A DNA stretch of 64,000 bases, taken from Seiridium cupressi (lineage: Eukaryota > Ascomycota > Sordariomycetes > Amphisphaeriales > Sporocadaceae). The translations under genes were made by a program, and so were the position numbers. The notes beneath the pieces are model-generated. The model saw only the letters and a program-made list of their open reading frames with translations. It had not been told where the DNA came from and did not search any database. How positions within the stretch are numbered: the stretch's first letter is position 1; each line of letters begins with the position of its first letter. The stretch lies in contig JARVKI010000142.1 of assembly GCA_036674765.1 (NCBI GenBank), positions 1 through 64,000 on the forward strand, in the 5' to 3' direction. This document shows positions 12,501 to 24,200 of the stretch, one piece after another.

Positions 12501-15500
12501 CTGGCAACAGGTCGTCCAGAAGCACCCCGCTCTCCGAACCGTCTTCTTGGAAAGCGTGTCCCGATTCGGCCTTTTCGATCAGATTGTGCTTCGGAGACAT
12601 TCGCCCAACATGCTCTTCATCGAGAACGACCATCCCGATACCGCGCTGTATACGATGGAGAAGCTCACCCCCATCAACCTCATGAAAGGCACTCCTTGGC
12701 ATCGATTGGTAGTTTGTCAGGCTCCAGGCAAGACGCTCCTTCTGTTGGAAGTCAGTCAAGCGCTGTGCGATGTAAGTCGTCGGTATTTTGTTCCTGGTGT
12801 GACATTAACTAAATGGTGAAACTAGGCTGCTAGCATCACTATTCTCTTTAGCGAGCTCGAAGAGGTGTACTTCAACCACTCCCTACCGAGTGCGACGGAT
12901 GTTCACTACCCAGAATACCTTCGGTGCTTGAAGACGACCCCGGTCAGCACCGAATTCTGGCGCGAACTGCTTCAGGGTGTCCAGCCATGCCACTTCCCTA
13001 GCTTGGTTTCAAAATCTCTTGACACAAGGGACTACGAGCACACCTTTGTCAACCTCAACGTTGCCCATGAACAGCTCGAAGCGTTTGCTCGAAGGTACAA
13101 AATAGAGATAGCCGCAGTTCTCCGAGTTGCCTGGGCGCTAGTACTTAGAGCATATATTGGGTCTGAGTCTGCATGCTTTGGGTATCAAACTTCCGGCCGG
13201 GATATTCCAGTGGAGGGACTCGCAGACGCTGTGGGCTGCTTCTCGACGGAGATGATTTGCCGACTCGACGTCCATTCCTCGCAGTTCCTTGCGCAGCTGC
13301 TGCTCGATTCGGAGGAAATTCATCAAGATGCTCTCCACCATCAACATGTTTCGGTCAACAATATCCATCACGCCTTGGAAACTAAAGGGCGCCGTCTGTT
13401 CAACACGTGCTTGTCATTCGGTTATGAGAACATCTCTGAGGATCTTCCGGCCGATGTCAAGTTCCGACACGTTAGGAACATGCGAGCCTCTGAGTATGAC
13501 ATCAGCGTGGATGTCGCATTCAAAAATGGCAACGTGGTCATAGATCTAGGTCATCGTATTCTCACGTCCGACCAGGCGGCGCATGTCGGGCACGCCTTTG
13601 GTAGAGCGATTTCGACTATCATGGAAATTACCGGCGGACAAGTCAAAGAAGTCGACCTCTTTAGTGAACACGACCATCAGCAAATTCTAGTGTGGAACAG
13701 CCAGCCCAAGGCGCTGCCACCCAGGGAACACGTGCACGAGCTGGTCGCCAAGCATGCCATTGAACATCCTGATATCCAAGCCGTTTGTGCATGGGATGGT
13801 AGCTTCACGTACGCTGAGCTCGACAAACTATCTATGATTCTAGCTGGCGCCTTGAGTCAAGCTGGAGTCAAACATCAAACGCCTGTTCCCATCATCATGG
13901 ACAAGAGTCGCTGGGTTGTGCCGGCCATGCTGGCAGTCCTAAACATTGGCGCCTGTATCGTTCCGGTCGATGCTTCGTTGCCTTCTATATTCTCTTGGGT
14001 CATCAAGAGCGTTGGGGCCAAGGTCACACTAGCATCTGAGAGTGTCAGAGTCCATCTCAAGGATGTTAGCTGCGATATCGTCTTCATCGATGACGAGACC
14101 ATCGCCTCTCTGCCGGAAGAGCCCACGCTAGTATCCTCTACCAAGACTGATAGCGACGATATTGCCTGCATTTTATTCAACTGTGACGTAGTCCAGACTC
14201 GCAGGGGCATCACATACAGCCATTCGGCGCTGACTACGGCATGTGTTGGCCAAGGCCCAGCACTGCGAATCAACCCATCTAGTAGGGTCATGCACTACTC
14301 GTCGTACAGTAGTGATATTGCACTGGCCGAGGTTTTCACGACGCTCATCAATGGAGCTTGTATCTGCATCGGAAAATCTCCGGGAGCTGCCGAATTCACC
14401 GCCACAGCTCAAAAGATGAACGTCAACTGGACCTACCTCACCCCGACGCTGTCCCGCAGGCTCACACCGGAGAACATGCCTGATATGGCCATTGTCTGTT
14501 TCCGAACTCACCAGCTGGACGACGATGTTTACAGCCAATGGGCCGGGAAAGCGAGAGTAATCCTGGCGTATGGATCCGCCGAAGCCTGCGTTTTGGGCCT
14601 GTCAGCTTCCGAAGTCAAGGATGCCTACGCCGTCCGGGGAATCGGTAGCCCTTACTGCGGCAACTTTTGGGTGGTCAATCCTGCCGACAGCAACAAGTTG
14701 ATGCCTATCGGAGCTGTTGGAGAGTTGGTCATCTCATCACCTACGCTTGCCATCGGCCATTGCCTAGACACCGGGCCTATCCAACTGACCAACAGAGCTG
14801 GTGCTGTCAACGGCTCCAGTCCCGAGAGCACTGGTCGGTTGTTGAAGACGGGCCATTATGTTCGCTATGTTGAAAACGGCCAGCTTGAGCTGGTCTCTCC
14901 CCAGTCTGAGAAGGTTGACATGGGCGGTGACATAGTCCAGACGGCTGAGATTGAACGCAAGCTGCGACGTTGTCTCGGTCGAAACATTGATGTTGCTGTT
15001 ACCAAGGTTGCTTTCAACTATACGGATAGTGATTCGGCCCCAATCATCGCTGCATTTATCGAGCTGGATGATGAATTGTTTCACGGAGAGGATCTCTCGA
15101 CACTCAGCCCTCAGACAAAGGAACGACTGTATCTGGCCAAGCAAATGGCCGGTTTGTCCCTGCGAAGCGCCCTTCCGGATACGTTCGTCCCCGTCCGCCA
15201 ATTGCCATTGACCCCTTCCTTTGAAGTGAGTCATCGCGATCTACAGAAGATGATCAGGGGCCTCTCAAAGACCCAACTGCTGGGCCTAGCTCAGGTGCCA
15301 AACCCGCAAGAAGTTCACGCAGCCGGTCTGGAGCCTCTGCCCTTGACACAGACCGAAGAGCGTATGAGAAGCCTCTGGCAAGACGTGCTTGGGCTGTACA
15401 CTTCTTCCATAAGGCCCACGGACGGATTCATGAGCCTCGGAGGGGACGTGGATCTAGCCCACGACCTAGTGGTGGCCTGCCGGGAACAGCATGTTTCGAT

Positions 15501-17688
15501 TTCCATTTTGGACGTGGTCCGGGACATGTCCCTGAGTGAATTGTGCCGAGGCATCACAATGCCGGACACGCCCGTCTACCACGCGCAACAAAGCCGGTAC
15601 ATGCAACCCAGTCCCTCAAACGCCTTTGTCGACGATGCCATCGTGCCCCAAATTGGGGACCGAGATAGCATTGAGGATATTGCCGAAGCCTCGGCAACGC
15701 AGACAATGTTCCTGGAAGGTATGCTTAAGAGCCCGCCGGGAAATGTCAACTACTTCATGATCAACGTCAATGGACCTCTCGACTGGGGAAAGCTCGAAAA
15801 CGCCTGCTATCTGCTGACGATGGCGCACCCCATCTTGAGGACGGCCTTCGTCTCGCACAGCCGTCAACTATTCCAAACGGTCATTCGGACTTACCATCCA
15901 GAATTCCAGCGTTACCAGTCCAACAGCTGGCGACTCAGCGGGTTGGCAACGAAGGTCGTCAAGAGGGATCAACTGATGCCCATTGATTTCCGACAGCCAG
16001 CGACCAAGTTCTGGTACCTTGACGCTTACAAACAGTCAGTCCTCATCATGCGACTTTCGCGCGCGCAATACAATGATCTCACCCTGCCAACACTCATCTC
16101 GGACCTTTCCAAGTTCTACGAGCAGGCCGATCTGCCCAGTCCCCGCCCCGGGTTCTGCGACGTCGTAAGGGCCAGCCAGGGATCGGCCGTGAGCGGTGCC
16201 GTAGACTACTGGAAGACATTACTCGACGGATCTTCGATGACCGAAGTTGTGGCCAAGGCTGGCCCCGAGATTCCAACTTCAAAAGCTGACTCGAAAACTG
16301 TCTACCAAGTGATCCCCACAGGATCTTTGAACAACCTAGGGATACCCTTCGAGACAATCCTGAAGGGTGCTTGGTCTATCGTCCTGTCGAACCTTTCCGA
16401 TTCAGAAGACGTGGTATTTGGCGAGTCAAGGACAGGAACATTTCCAGGCTTGAGTGAGGCTGTCGGTCCCATTGGTAAGCATCGCCGCTCCCGTTCTTCT
16501 TCGACCTTGTAATTGACTCTGGACCAGGCAATATAATTCCGGTACGCACAAAAATACCGACAGTTCCGACATCGCCCTTGGAGTTCTTACGGAGCGTTCA
16601 GGTAAGCCTCTCTCGTTCAAGCGTCCTGCATCTTGTCTAACTCTTCTTAGAACCAACACATTGCGAGCACGAGCATAGAGCATGAGAACATGCAATGGTC
16701 TGAAATCGTCAAGAAATGCACGAAGTGGCCGGTCTGGAAGAAGTTCTCGACTGTGGTACAACACCAGCACCAGGGCGAGCGCGACGCCCTGAGCAGCTTC
16801 ACCATCGGCAGCGCAACCTGCAGACTCAACTGCATCGAGTCCAACCACCAGAACACGGACGTATTCGTGAGGTCCATCACATCGGGCGCTTCACATGTCA
16901 ACATCTCACTCACTTTCTCCGAGAAGAAGATCCACCCCTTCTTCGTGCAAGAAGTGCTGACTATGCTTTGCTCCACCATCCCGCTGCTCACTTCGGCGTT
17001 TATCATGGAGCCCATCTCGCTCAAAGGCCTACACGACAACTCTGCCACACCAAAGATCCCGCTGCCTGCAGTCAAGCGCGAGGTTCAGATCGCAGCCCCA
17101 GTGGTCTCCGTCTCGCCAGACCACGCGAGCGCCATACACGCAGTCATCTCCACCGGCTGGGACAGCATCCTGGGCGCCCTTGGCATGGCCGAAGATATGC
17201 GCTCTGTTCCTTTTTGCGAATTCACATCCTCCCTGGTCCCCGCGGCCGAACTTGCACGGTACTACACCGACAGCATGCCGCGACTAAACTTGCCCGGTCT
17301 GGCGCATGCCACCTTCTCCCTGGAAGACATTCTGGAGAACCCTACCATGATGAAACAGTACGAGATGATTATCTCGAGACAGCAACTGCCGCAGCTAAAG
17401 CGGAGCCAGAGCTTTGTGCACACTGTGAGACGGCGCCTCACCGTAGCTGCCGGGCCGCAGTCGCCTGCTCCTGCCCAGTCCCCAAAGAAGGTTCCAGGGA
17501 GCAGTGAGGGCAGTTCTATGGATTCGATGACCACTGGTAGTAGTCAGAGCGACGAGGAGCATTATGACGAGGTCCCGCCCATGATGCCAGTGCCACATAG
17601 GAGGAAGGCTCCGGTCAAGACCTTTGAGGTCAAGAAGAGGTCCTCGATGTTTCTTGGGAAGATGAAGCTGGGCTCAGTTGGTGCTTGA
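9550..17688 (+). CDS. NRPS-derived protein with inactivated carrier, A, C and E domains
   Basis: The product has 2,660 residues in four exons (9550-12771, 12826-16474, 16528-16601, 16651-17688). Approximate order: N-terminal region with a T-like helix (1-110), T1 (112-180), C-terminal A subdomain only (260-360), T2 (375-445), E (455-890), C (935-1360), A (1365-1880), T3 (1905-1975), C (2010-2450), T4 (2465-2545), tail (2546-2660). The carrier serine of LGGDS is replaced in all: K142, E409, V1949 and, by alignment, L2510. The A3 loop reads FNCDVVQTRRG, and the A7 and A10 residues are changed. C motifs read SQALCDA and SRAQYNDL. The E domain keeps HHLVTDLKSW but the EGHGRE motif reads QEHERA. 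The frame has no stop or frameshift, so this appears to be a maintained pseudoenzyme. A peptide product is unlikely unless the T domains act without the cofactor. A transporter and a monooxygenase follow on the same strand. Confidence 0.9.
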
Positions 17689-18314
17689 TCATGACTTTCA
17701 TTTGTTGAAGTCGAATTTTTCATTTTGTGTCCTAGTAAAACAGGAGAAGCTCAGCTAGCTGTTGTTGGCCTTTCCACAACGCTGTCTGTACCATAGAAGA
17801 TACCCGGAATGTGATGATGATTTACTGTTTAGACAACTCCATATGACCCCTACTGCTAACGCACCTGGTGTCCACTAACTGCATATGGGAACGAGGCAAT
17901 CCCAAAAGAAGAGCAAAAACCTCCCGACGTAGTGTTGCTTCGGTTGTCGGGTGCTTGCTCCCGCGGATGGCATGACTAGTACTGGCTTTGCAACTACCGG
18001 TGATAAGGGAACTATATCTTGTGGCCCATCTTTAGTCAATACCATCTCCGCATCCCCCACATTCTGATTGTCCTCTCGCTTCTCTCTGCCCCGGACCCGA
18101 GGGATCGTCACCCCCACTGGGATGGCAACTCATCCAATAATGACGGCAAAGCATAATCGCTGCCGCTCAGACGCATCTCTCCCTGCCGAGTGAGATATAA
18201 CCCGGTTTGAGCCTCCTTTATGGCGCACAGTATCGGTTATTTTTGACGCTGCCTCGCCCTCTGACCTTTCAAGGGATAGAGACGAAGACTATCGTCGTCA
18301 GCCTCGTGGAAAAA
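17689..18314. other. NRPS-like / MFS intergenic spacer
   Basis: The 626-base spacer holds the NRPS-like 3' region and the MFS promoter. No other gene is seen. Confidence 0.5.
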
Positions 18315-20505
18315 ATGAGCGACCTCAACGGGATTGGGCACGACAAGGCCCACGTGCACGGCATCGAGCACAAAAATGGCGGGGGTGATGATATCGCTGC
18401 GAATTTACACACGCAATTCGCCAGCTCGACACCGGGGCATCATCGCGATATGACGAAGAAGCTCTTGAGAAAGGTCGATATTCACCTGCTCCCACTACTG
18501 ATCTTGATGTAAGTCGGCTAGTTGGTCTCCTGCACTTTCCGGTGAGAGGGGGTCATCCGGCGATGATCATCGGTGTGCCACCCACTGTACAAAATGCTGA
18601 TCAGTTATATCAAAAGGTATTTGCTGAACTTTTTGGATCGAAAGTGAGTTTTATTCATGGGTTGTGTTTGCCATCATGATGTGCTTGACTGATCGCGCTT
18701 AGCAACTTGTCACAAGCGAGGTTGGGCACATTGGAAGCTGATCTTGGTAGGAATCCCCGGCGGTTCTCCTACGATCAACACTAACCGCGCGAAGGGATGC
18801 ATGGAACGGACTTCAATCTGGCAACGAGCATTCTGTTTGTCGGGTATTTATTAATGCAGCTGCCATCAAACTTGCTCATCACGCGCCTACGTCCTTCTTG
18901 GTACCTGGGCACGGCTATGACGATCTGGTAAGCAGTATAAAGAGATATGCTGGCAGTGCTGACAGCGACTGACTGGCGAAGGGGAACCATATCAGCATCA
19001 CAAGCCGCAGTTCACTCATTCGGCGCCCTTATCGCGTGCCGCTTCTTCTTGGGCTTTGCTGAAGCCCCTTTCTTTCCCGGTGCCGTCCTTCTCATGTCTT
19101 CGTGGTACACTCGCAATGAGTTGGCACACCGGATCGCCTGGTTCTATGCAGGCTCATCACTTGCCAATGCCTTCGGTGGTCTCCTTGGGGCCGGTGTGCT
19201 GGGAAACCTGAGCGGTGCTCACGGGATTGCTGGATGGTAACCCACCAAAACCATGCCAAGGGAGGCTCTGGCTGACACCTACTTAGGAGATGGCTCTTCA
19301 TCATCGAAGGCGTAATCACCATTGGTGTAGCAACGACGTCAATCTTCGTGCTTCCGGATTACCCCGCAACGACGAAATGGTTGTCTGACGAGGAAAAAGC
19401 CTACGCACAGTGGAGGCTGGTCGATGACATTGGGGAGGCGGACAACGGCGGTGCATCATCAATCAAAGACGGAGTCAAGTTGGCACTGAAGGATCCTCGG
19501 CTATATCTGTTTACCGTGCTCCAGCATACCAGTCTGCTGTCGCAGTCTTTCCAATATTTCTTTCCGACCATTGTCAAGACTCTCGGCTACGGAAACATCG
19601 AGACACTTCTAATCACTGCCCCGGTCTGGATAGGCACATTTCTAGTCTCACTGGTGGTCACTTACACATCTGGGAAATACCGCGACCGAAGCATACACAT
19701 AATCTGTCTGATGCTCGTGTCTGTTGTCGGTAACATCATCGTCGTATCGTCGCTCAACACTGGTGAGTTGTACTCAAAATTGATATATGCTATACCAACT
19801 AATGGCCCATGTCGTAGGAGTTCGGTTCTTTGCAACGTTCCTGATGCCCATGGGTGCGGTTTCGGCCTACCAGATTATTTTAGCCGTAAGCAGCTCCCAG
19901 GGTTATGTCATGCCCCTGTAGAGCCTGTTTCGGGAGCTTGCCAGTCCCTGGTTAAGCGTTTCTGCTATTGGAACATCGTTTCTACGCCGCAATAACTCGC
20001 CAAGCAAATTCGAATAAGTAATCGCTGACCAAAGGTGTTGTAGTGGGTCTCAAACAGCTTTCCTCGACCGTTGGTCAAGAGGTCCGCGTGCATTTCCATC
20101 GCCAACATGATTGGGAATTGCTCCAACATTTATGGATCATATAGTAAGCATCTCTCTTTAGCAGTCTCTGCTCACCCCAAACAATCGAAGTCATTGTCTT
20201 CAGAATGCGGCCATTGAACTGACTCTTCCAGTGTACCCATCCTCTGACGGGCCTAGGTATCTCCCTGGCGGCAGTGCGACAGCTGCAGTTGCTCTACTCG
20301 TAGGTTCCCACCCCCTTAAGCGCAAACAAAGCCATAACACCAACCAATTCAGGTCGCCATAACAGCTATGGTCGTACGTCTGGTATTGCAGAGAGACAAT
20401 AAAAAGCTTGCCGCTCGCGAGAATCTTGACACGGAGACCAGCCTTGGTGTGCCGAGAGAGGCAGGGCTGCAAAACGGGGCTTCTGGATTTAGATATGTCT
20501 TATAA
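18315..20505 (+). CDS. MFS transporter, anion:cation symporter (Dal5/TNA1-like)
   Basis: The 509-residue membrane transporter has ten exons: 18315-18508, 18605-18643, 18703-18746, 18795-18927, 18982-19236, 19287-19762, 19818-19885, 20044-20143, 20232-20299 and 20353-20505. All join in frame. A cytosolic N-terminus leads to the family motif IKRYLLNFLDRNNLSQARLG, then FNLATSILFVGYLLMQLPSN, RFFLGFAEAPFFPG and WLFIIEGVITI, typical of allantoate/nicotinate permease relatives that import small organic anions with protons. About 12 helices fit. The N-terminus is rich in His, Asp and Gly. The gene starts 626 bases after the NRPS-like gene on the same strand and is followed by a monooxygenase, so a joint role is possible but inferred only from position. 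The substrate cannot be read from sequence. Confidence 0.88.
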
Positions 20506-20935
20506 TCCATCACTCGTGCCAGACAACATCAGGGACATTAGCCAATAGGGGTACGACTAATAACTCTGCTGCTTCTTCCAGCTGGGCCGCAGTGGTAGGA
20601 AGTTAGTAGTATGCATGGGTGGTTCGTTTCGGGAACTGAGCATTTGCGATGCATGGGCACTTTGCCGTTCTATATTTCTCCAGCATGCTTACAAATGCAT
20701 AACCTTCAGACAGGCAGTCCTGTGGAGATGGATATAGTAGCTGTGTGTGTGATGCGCAATCAGAGGCGTAGATGATGGTATCATTTATAATCACGTGCTA
20801 GCGATGGTGAAATAGCGTACTTGGATTGCGACTTCGTCCTCCGTGTCTTCCCCGCTGTGAGGGCCATGAATGAACTTGTCAACGGCCTAGGACAATCAAT
20901 GTAAAATCTCGAGGGCGTCAAGAAAGCTGAGGACG

Positions 20936-22669
20936 ATGGCGTCGAAATATGAGATCAAATCTGTTGCCATTGTAGGTGGAGGTGCGGGTGGTAAGTTCCT
21001 GGTTTTCCGAGAATAGTCGCATCCTTGTTCCATGGGGCTAACAAGCCGCTATAAAGGCGCCGTCACAGCCGCAGCCTTCAAGGCCGAACACTATTTTCAA
21101 AAGATATCTATTTTCGAGCGACGAGAAAAGGCCGGCGGGACATGGTAACTCTTCGCTCATAACGTGAACTCAAGGACGAATCACTCTAAAACGCTAGTAG
21201 GATCTACGATGCAGACCCGCAGCCCCCTCTGGCGGTCCATCCGGGCGCACTGCCCACGCAGCTCGATCCGCCGCTGAGCCTGCCCGATCATCTTCCTGCC
21301 ATCCTACCTCCTTCACAGCAGGAGAGGTATGCCAAGACACCTGTATATGATTCGTTAACGTAAGTTGGTTTACTGCTCAGCGCAACGCCCCACTGACACA
21401 AACTAGGACAAATGTGCCGGACATCGCCATGAGTTTCTCGGACGAAAGGTTCGCCTACGGGCCATTTGCGCCACATTACGTTCCTCGCCAGTATGTCGAG
21501 AACTACTTTTCAACACACGGTGTCGATAAGCTCTTGGTCCTCAACACAACAGTGGAGGATGTCTCTAAACTGCCATCAAAGTCAAGCGAGGATGCAGAGA
21601 AATGGAAGCTCACACTCCGAAAGTACGATTCTGCTCGACACGTCGATATCTGGTGGGAAGAGGTCTTCGATGCTGTAATCTTGGCCAACGGACATTATTC
21701 AATCCCCTATGTACGCCCAACGTCAACATATCTGATTCCGCCCAATTGCAGGCTAATCCGTCCGTCTTATAGGTCCCACACGTGACTGGGCTCGAGAATT
21801 ACATCGAAAAGTTCCCGGGTCGCGTGGTGCACTCCAAGTACTATAGGTCGCCCCTCGTTTATTCTGATCAGAAAGTCTTGGTTATCGGCAACTCGGCTTC
21901 GGGGCACGATTTGTCTCTGGAGCTTATATCCACCGCTCAACTTCCGGTTTACCAGTCTAGACGATCGAAATCCCGATGGGATGGCAAAGAGCCTCCACCG
22001 GGCATCGCGTGGAGGCCAATCATCACAGAATATCGACTCGACGGTCGCATTATATTCGAAGATGGCACGTACTTGGACGACATTGACAAAGTCATTTACG
22101 CCACTGGGTACAAAGCATCGTTTCCCTTCTGGAACAGTAAAGCCAACGGCCGCCCATTGTGGGACTTCAAGGCAGAGAAGTTGATCAACAACTACTGGCA
22201 TACATTTTTCCAAGATTTTAAAACCCTGGCTGTCGTGGGCATGCCGCGAGCGCTAAGCTTTCGAAGCTGGGAGTATCAAGCCACTGCGCTAGCCCGCGTG
22301 TTTTCCAATAGAAACTCGGTCCCGTTGCCAGGAATAGAAGAACAAAAGAAATGGGAACATGAAAGAGCAGAGAGAAGCCGGAGGGAACAGAAGAAGTTCC
22401 ATTCCGTTGACTGGGAACACGGGGAAACGAAGGAGTGGCTTGACGGCTTCTTCCAAATCGCAGGTCTAGGGACAATCCAGGGCGACGGGAGGATTCCGCC
22501 GGTTTTAAGCAGGGATCTTATATGGGCTCTGGAACACATAAAGAAATACCCAGAGCCAGAATCGGACGATAACGGAGAGGAACGGAACGTGGCTGCTGAG
22601 GCCGTGGTAATTGACTCTGATTGGGTAGTTATTCCAAAGAAGCGAAAAGACCTGCTTGCGTTTATATAA
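20936..22669 (+). CDS. Flavin-containing monooxygenase (FMO/BVMO-like)
   Basis: The 500-residue NADPH/FAD monooxygenase has five exons: 20936-20990, 21057-21144, 21201-21359, 21407-21710 and 21773-22669. Visible motifs in order are the FAD-binding GGGAGG split by intron 1, then GGTW near the end of exon 2. Later come the FMO signature FPGRVVHSKYY (FxGxxxHxxxY), the second nucleotide-binding site VIGNSASGHDLSL and VIYATGYKASFPF. This is the complete set for an N- or S-oxygenating FMO. The C-terminal part is Glu/Lys-rich and longer than in minimal members. No signal peptide or strong membrane anchor is seen. In fungi such enzymes often tailor secondary metabolites; placement after the NRPS-like and MFS genes on the same strand fits that, but the substrate is unknown. 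Confidence 0.9.
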
Positions 22670-23462
22670 TTGGGACGCGCCGAATTCAAGACTTGGATTC
22701 TTACATAGATCCACGCTTACTATCTCCTCTAATTATTATAGTATAAGCAATACAGGGCTCCACATAGTGGACGTGCTGCCTTCGTAGTTGCGGCGGTCAG
22801 CAGATGTATCTACGGCGCTGAGAGCCTTCCATCCAAGTTCGAAGTTGGGAAATCTATTACCCTGGTGTTGCATCGGGCCGTCCTGCATTCTGTTGCGGGA
22901 GTAGCAGTCTGCAGCAGCTGGACTAGACCGATCTGGAGGTTCTCTCATACCGGTGATATTGCTATCTGTGCTTCGTCGCCCCCATTCCTCATTTGTACTA
23001 GAATATTCAACCCATTGACAGTACTCTATTCCCCCCTTTCTCTCAAATTCCTACTGCCCACTCCTTATCGCTTTTCTTCCCAACCGTTGTTTTTCAAATT
23101 CTCATACCATACTTCTTGCCACCATGATAAGCCATAGCAATGAACGTCAAGACGAACCTACATGCAGTTAAAGGTTCCCAAGTTCATCTAGCTAGTACGT
23201 TGCATGGTACACATGAGGGCCATGGATTAAGGACGCCTTTTGAAATGGGCTATCGCTCCTGCTCGAGATATTCTTCACACCGGTTCCCGTCTCTAGTTGA
23301 ATGAGTTCTGTCCGTACGCATTGAGATCCGCTGGCCGGAAAGGTGGGGAGCGTCCTTTGTTTAACAAGAACAAAGCCTGGATATAACAGACCTTACCAGC
23401 TCCTCGTGCAATCAACGGATCACTCAGGTTGATATGATACTGGATTGCTTGTTCATTGATCT
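22670..23462. other. Intergenic, nothing recognised
   Basis: No supported gene. A CT-rich patch around 23025-23110 may belong to the promoter of the following small gene. Confidence 0.45.
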
Positions 23463-24200
23463 ATGGCAATGGAAATGACAAGGACAACAAGGTTGGCCGC
23501 AGACGCTGTCGAGAGTCAGTTGCCAGACCGAAGAGCATCGCCTGCTCTGGGCCGCCGACACGCAACAAAGAGGCAAGCCGTGGAGCCTCCGAAACTGTCA
23601 GTCGTCAAAACGCAGGATGTACAGAAGGCTAAATTCTCCTATGGCAAGCCGCTGGATGGCGTCGAGCTAAGTATCGCGGAAGCATCTGCAGAAGCTAGGC
23701 GCGAAGCGCCAGTCGACTGGCTAGCTGCGACCGAGAAAGATCTTGAGCAGGACATTGATACTTCAAAGAAAGAGCTCGAGCTCATAAAGTCGCTATTGGA
23801 AGACATTGACCAGAAGTTGCAGACTGAGAGGAAGCCTAGCAGGAAGCTACGCGATCACAAAATACTTATGAGTGCGTGCAGAGAGCACTCGGATTCGATG
23901 ATACAGGTTCGTCAGACACCGTAAGAGTGTGAGTATCAGTGCTCAGTTTTGGAACAGGTTCGTAGAGAACGCCTCAGACAAGTCAAGTTCTGGCTTGGTA
24001 GTCGAGATATGGGGAGGAGTGTGCCAGCCGAAGCTCCTGCTGAATGGCTGGCTGTTGATATAGAATGGAGGCGCTGGCTCAGCGAACAAGCTGCTGCACG
24101 GTCCAGCGTCTCGCCAATCGAGGACGCGGATGATGTAGCTTGGAGAATATTGGGACCTCTACCTCAAATTCTTGCTGCTTATACCGAACTTGAATCGTAA
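23463..24200 (+). CDS. Hypothetical charged coiled-coil protein
   Basis: A 228-residue product from two exons, 23463-23906 and 23958-24200, phase 0. I do not recognise a family. The N-terminal 60 residues are basic and disordered-looking. Residues about 85-145 are strongly helical with a heptad-like Leu/Glu/Lys pattern (EKDLEQDIDTSKKELELIKS), suggesting a coiled coil. The sequence then continues across the splice as SMIQVRRERLRQVKFWLGSRDM. A short internal repeat is visible: REAPVDWLA in exon 1 and AEAPAEWLA in exon 2, each followed by an acidic helical stretch. The intron is needed because the frame stops 7 codons after 23906 otherwise. No signal peptide or membrane span. Coding status is supported mainly by the in-frame splice and the charged-residue pattern. 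Confidence 0.55.

Noticed and set aside
16716..17507. Frame of 263 codons overlapping the NRPS-like last exon
   Set aside because: His/Arg-rich shifted frame; the true frame continues the condensation domain and the T4 region.
9550..17688. NRPS-like gene as a plain decayed pseudogene
   Set aside because: No stop or frameshift over 2,660 codons and all four exons join in frame, which argues against simple decay, though recent loss cannot be excluded without comparisons.
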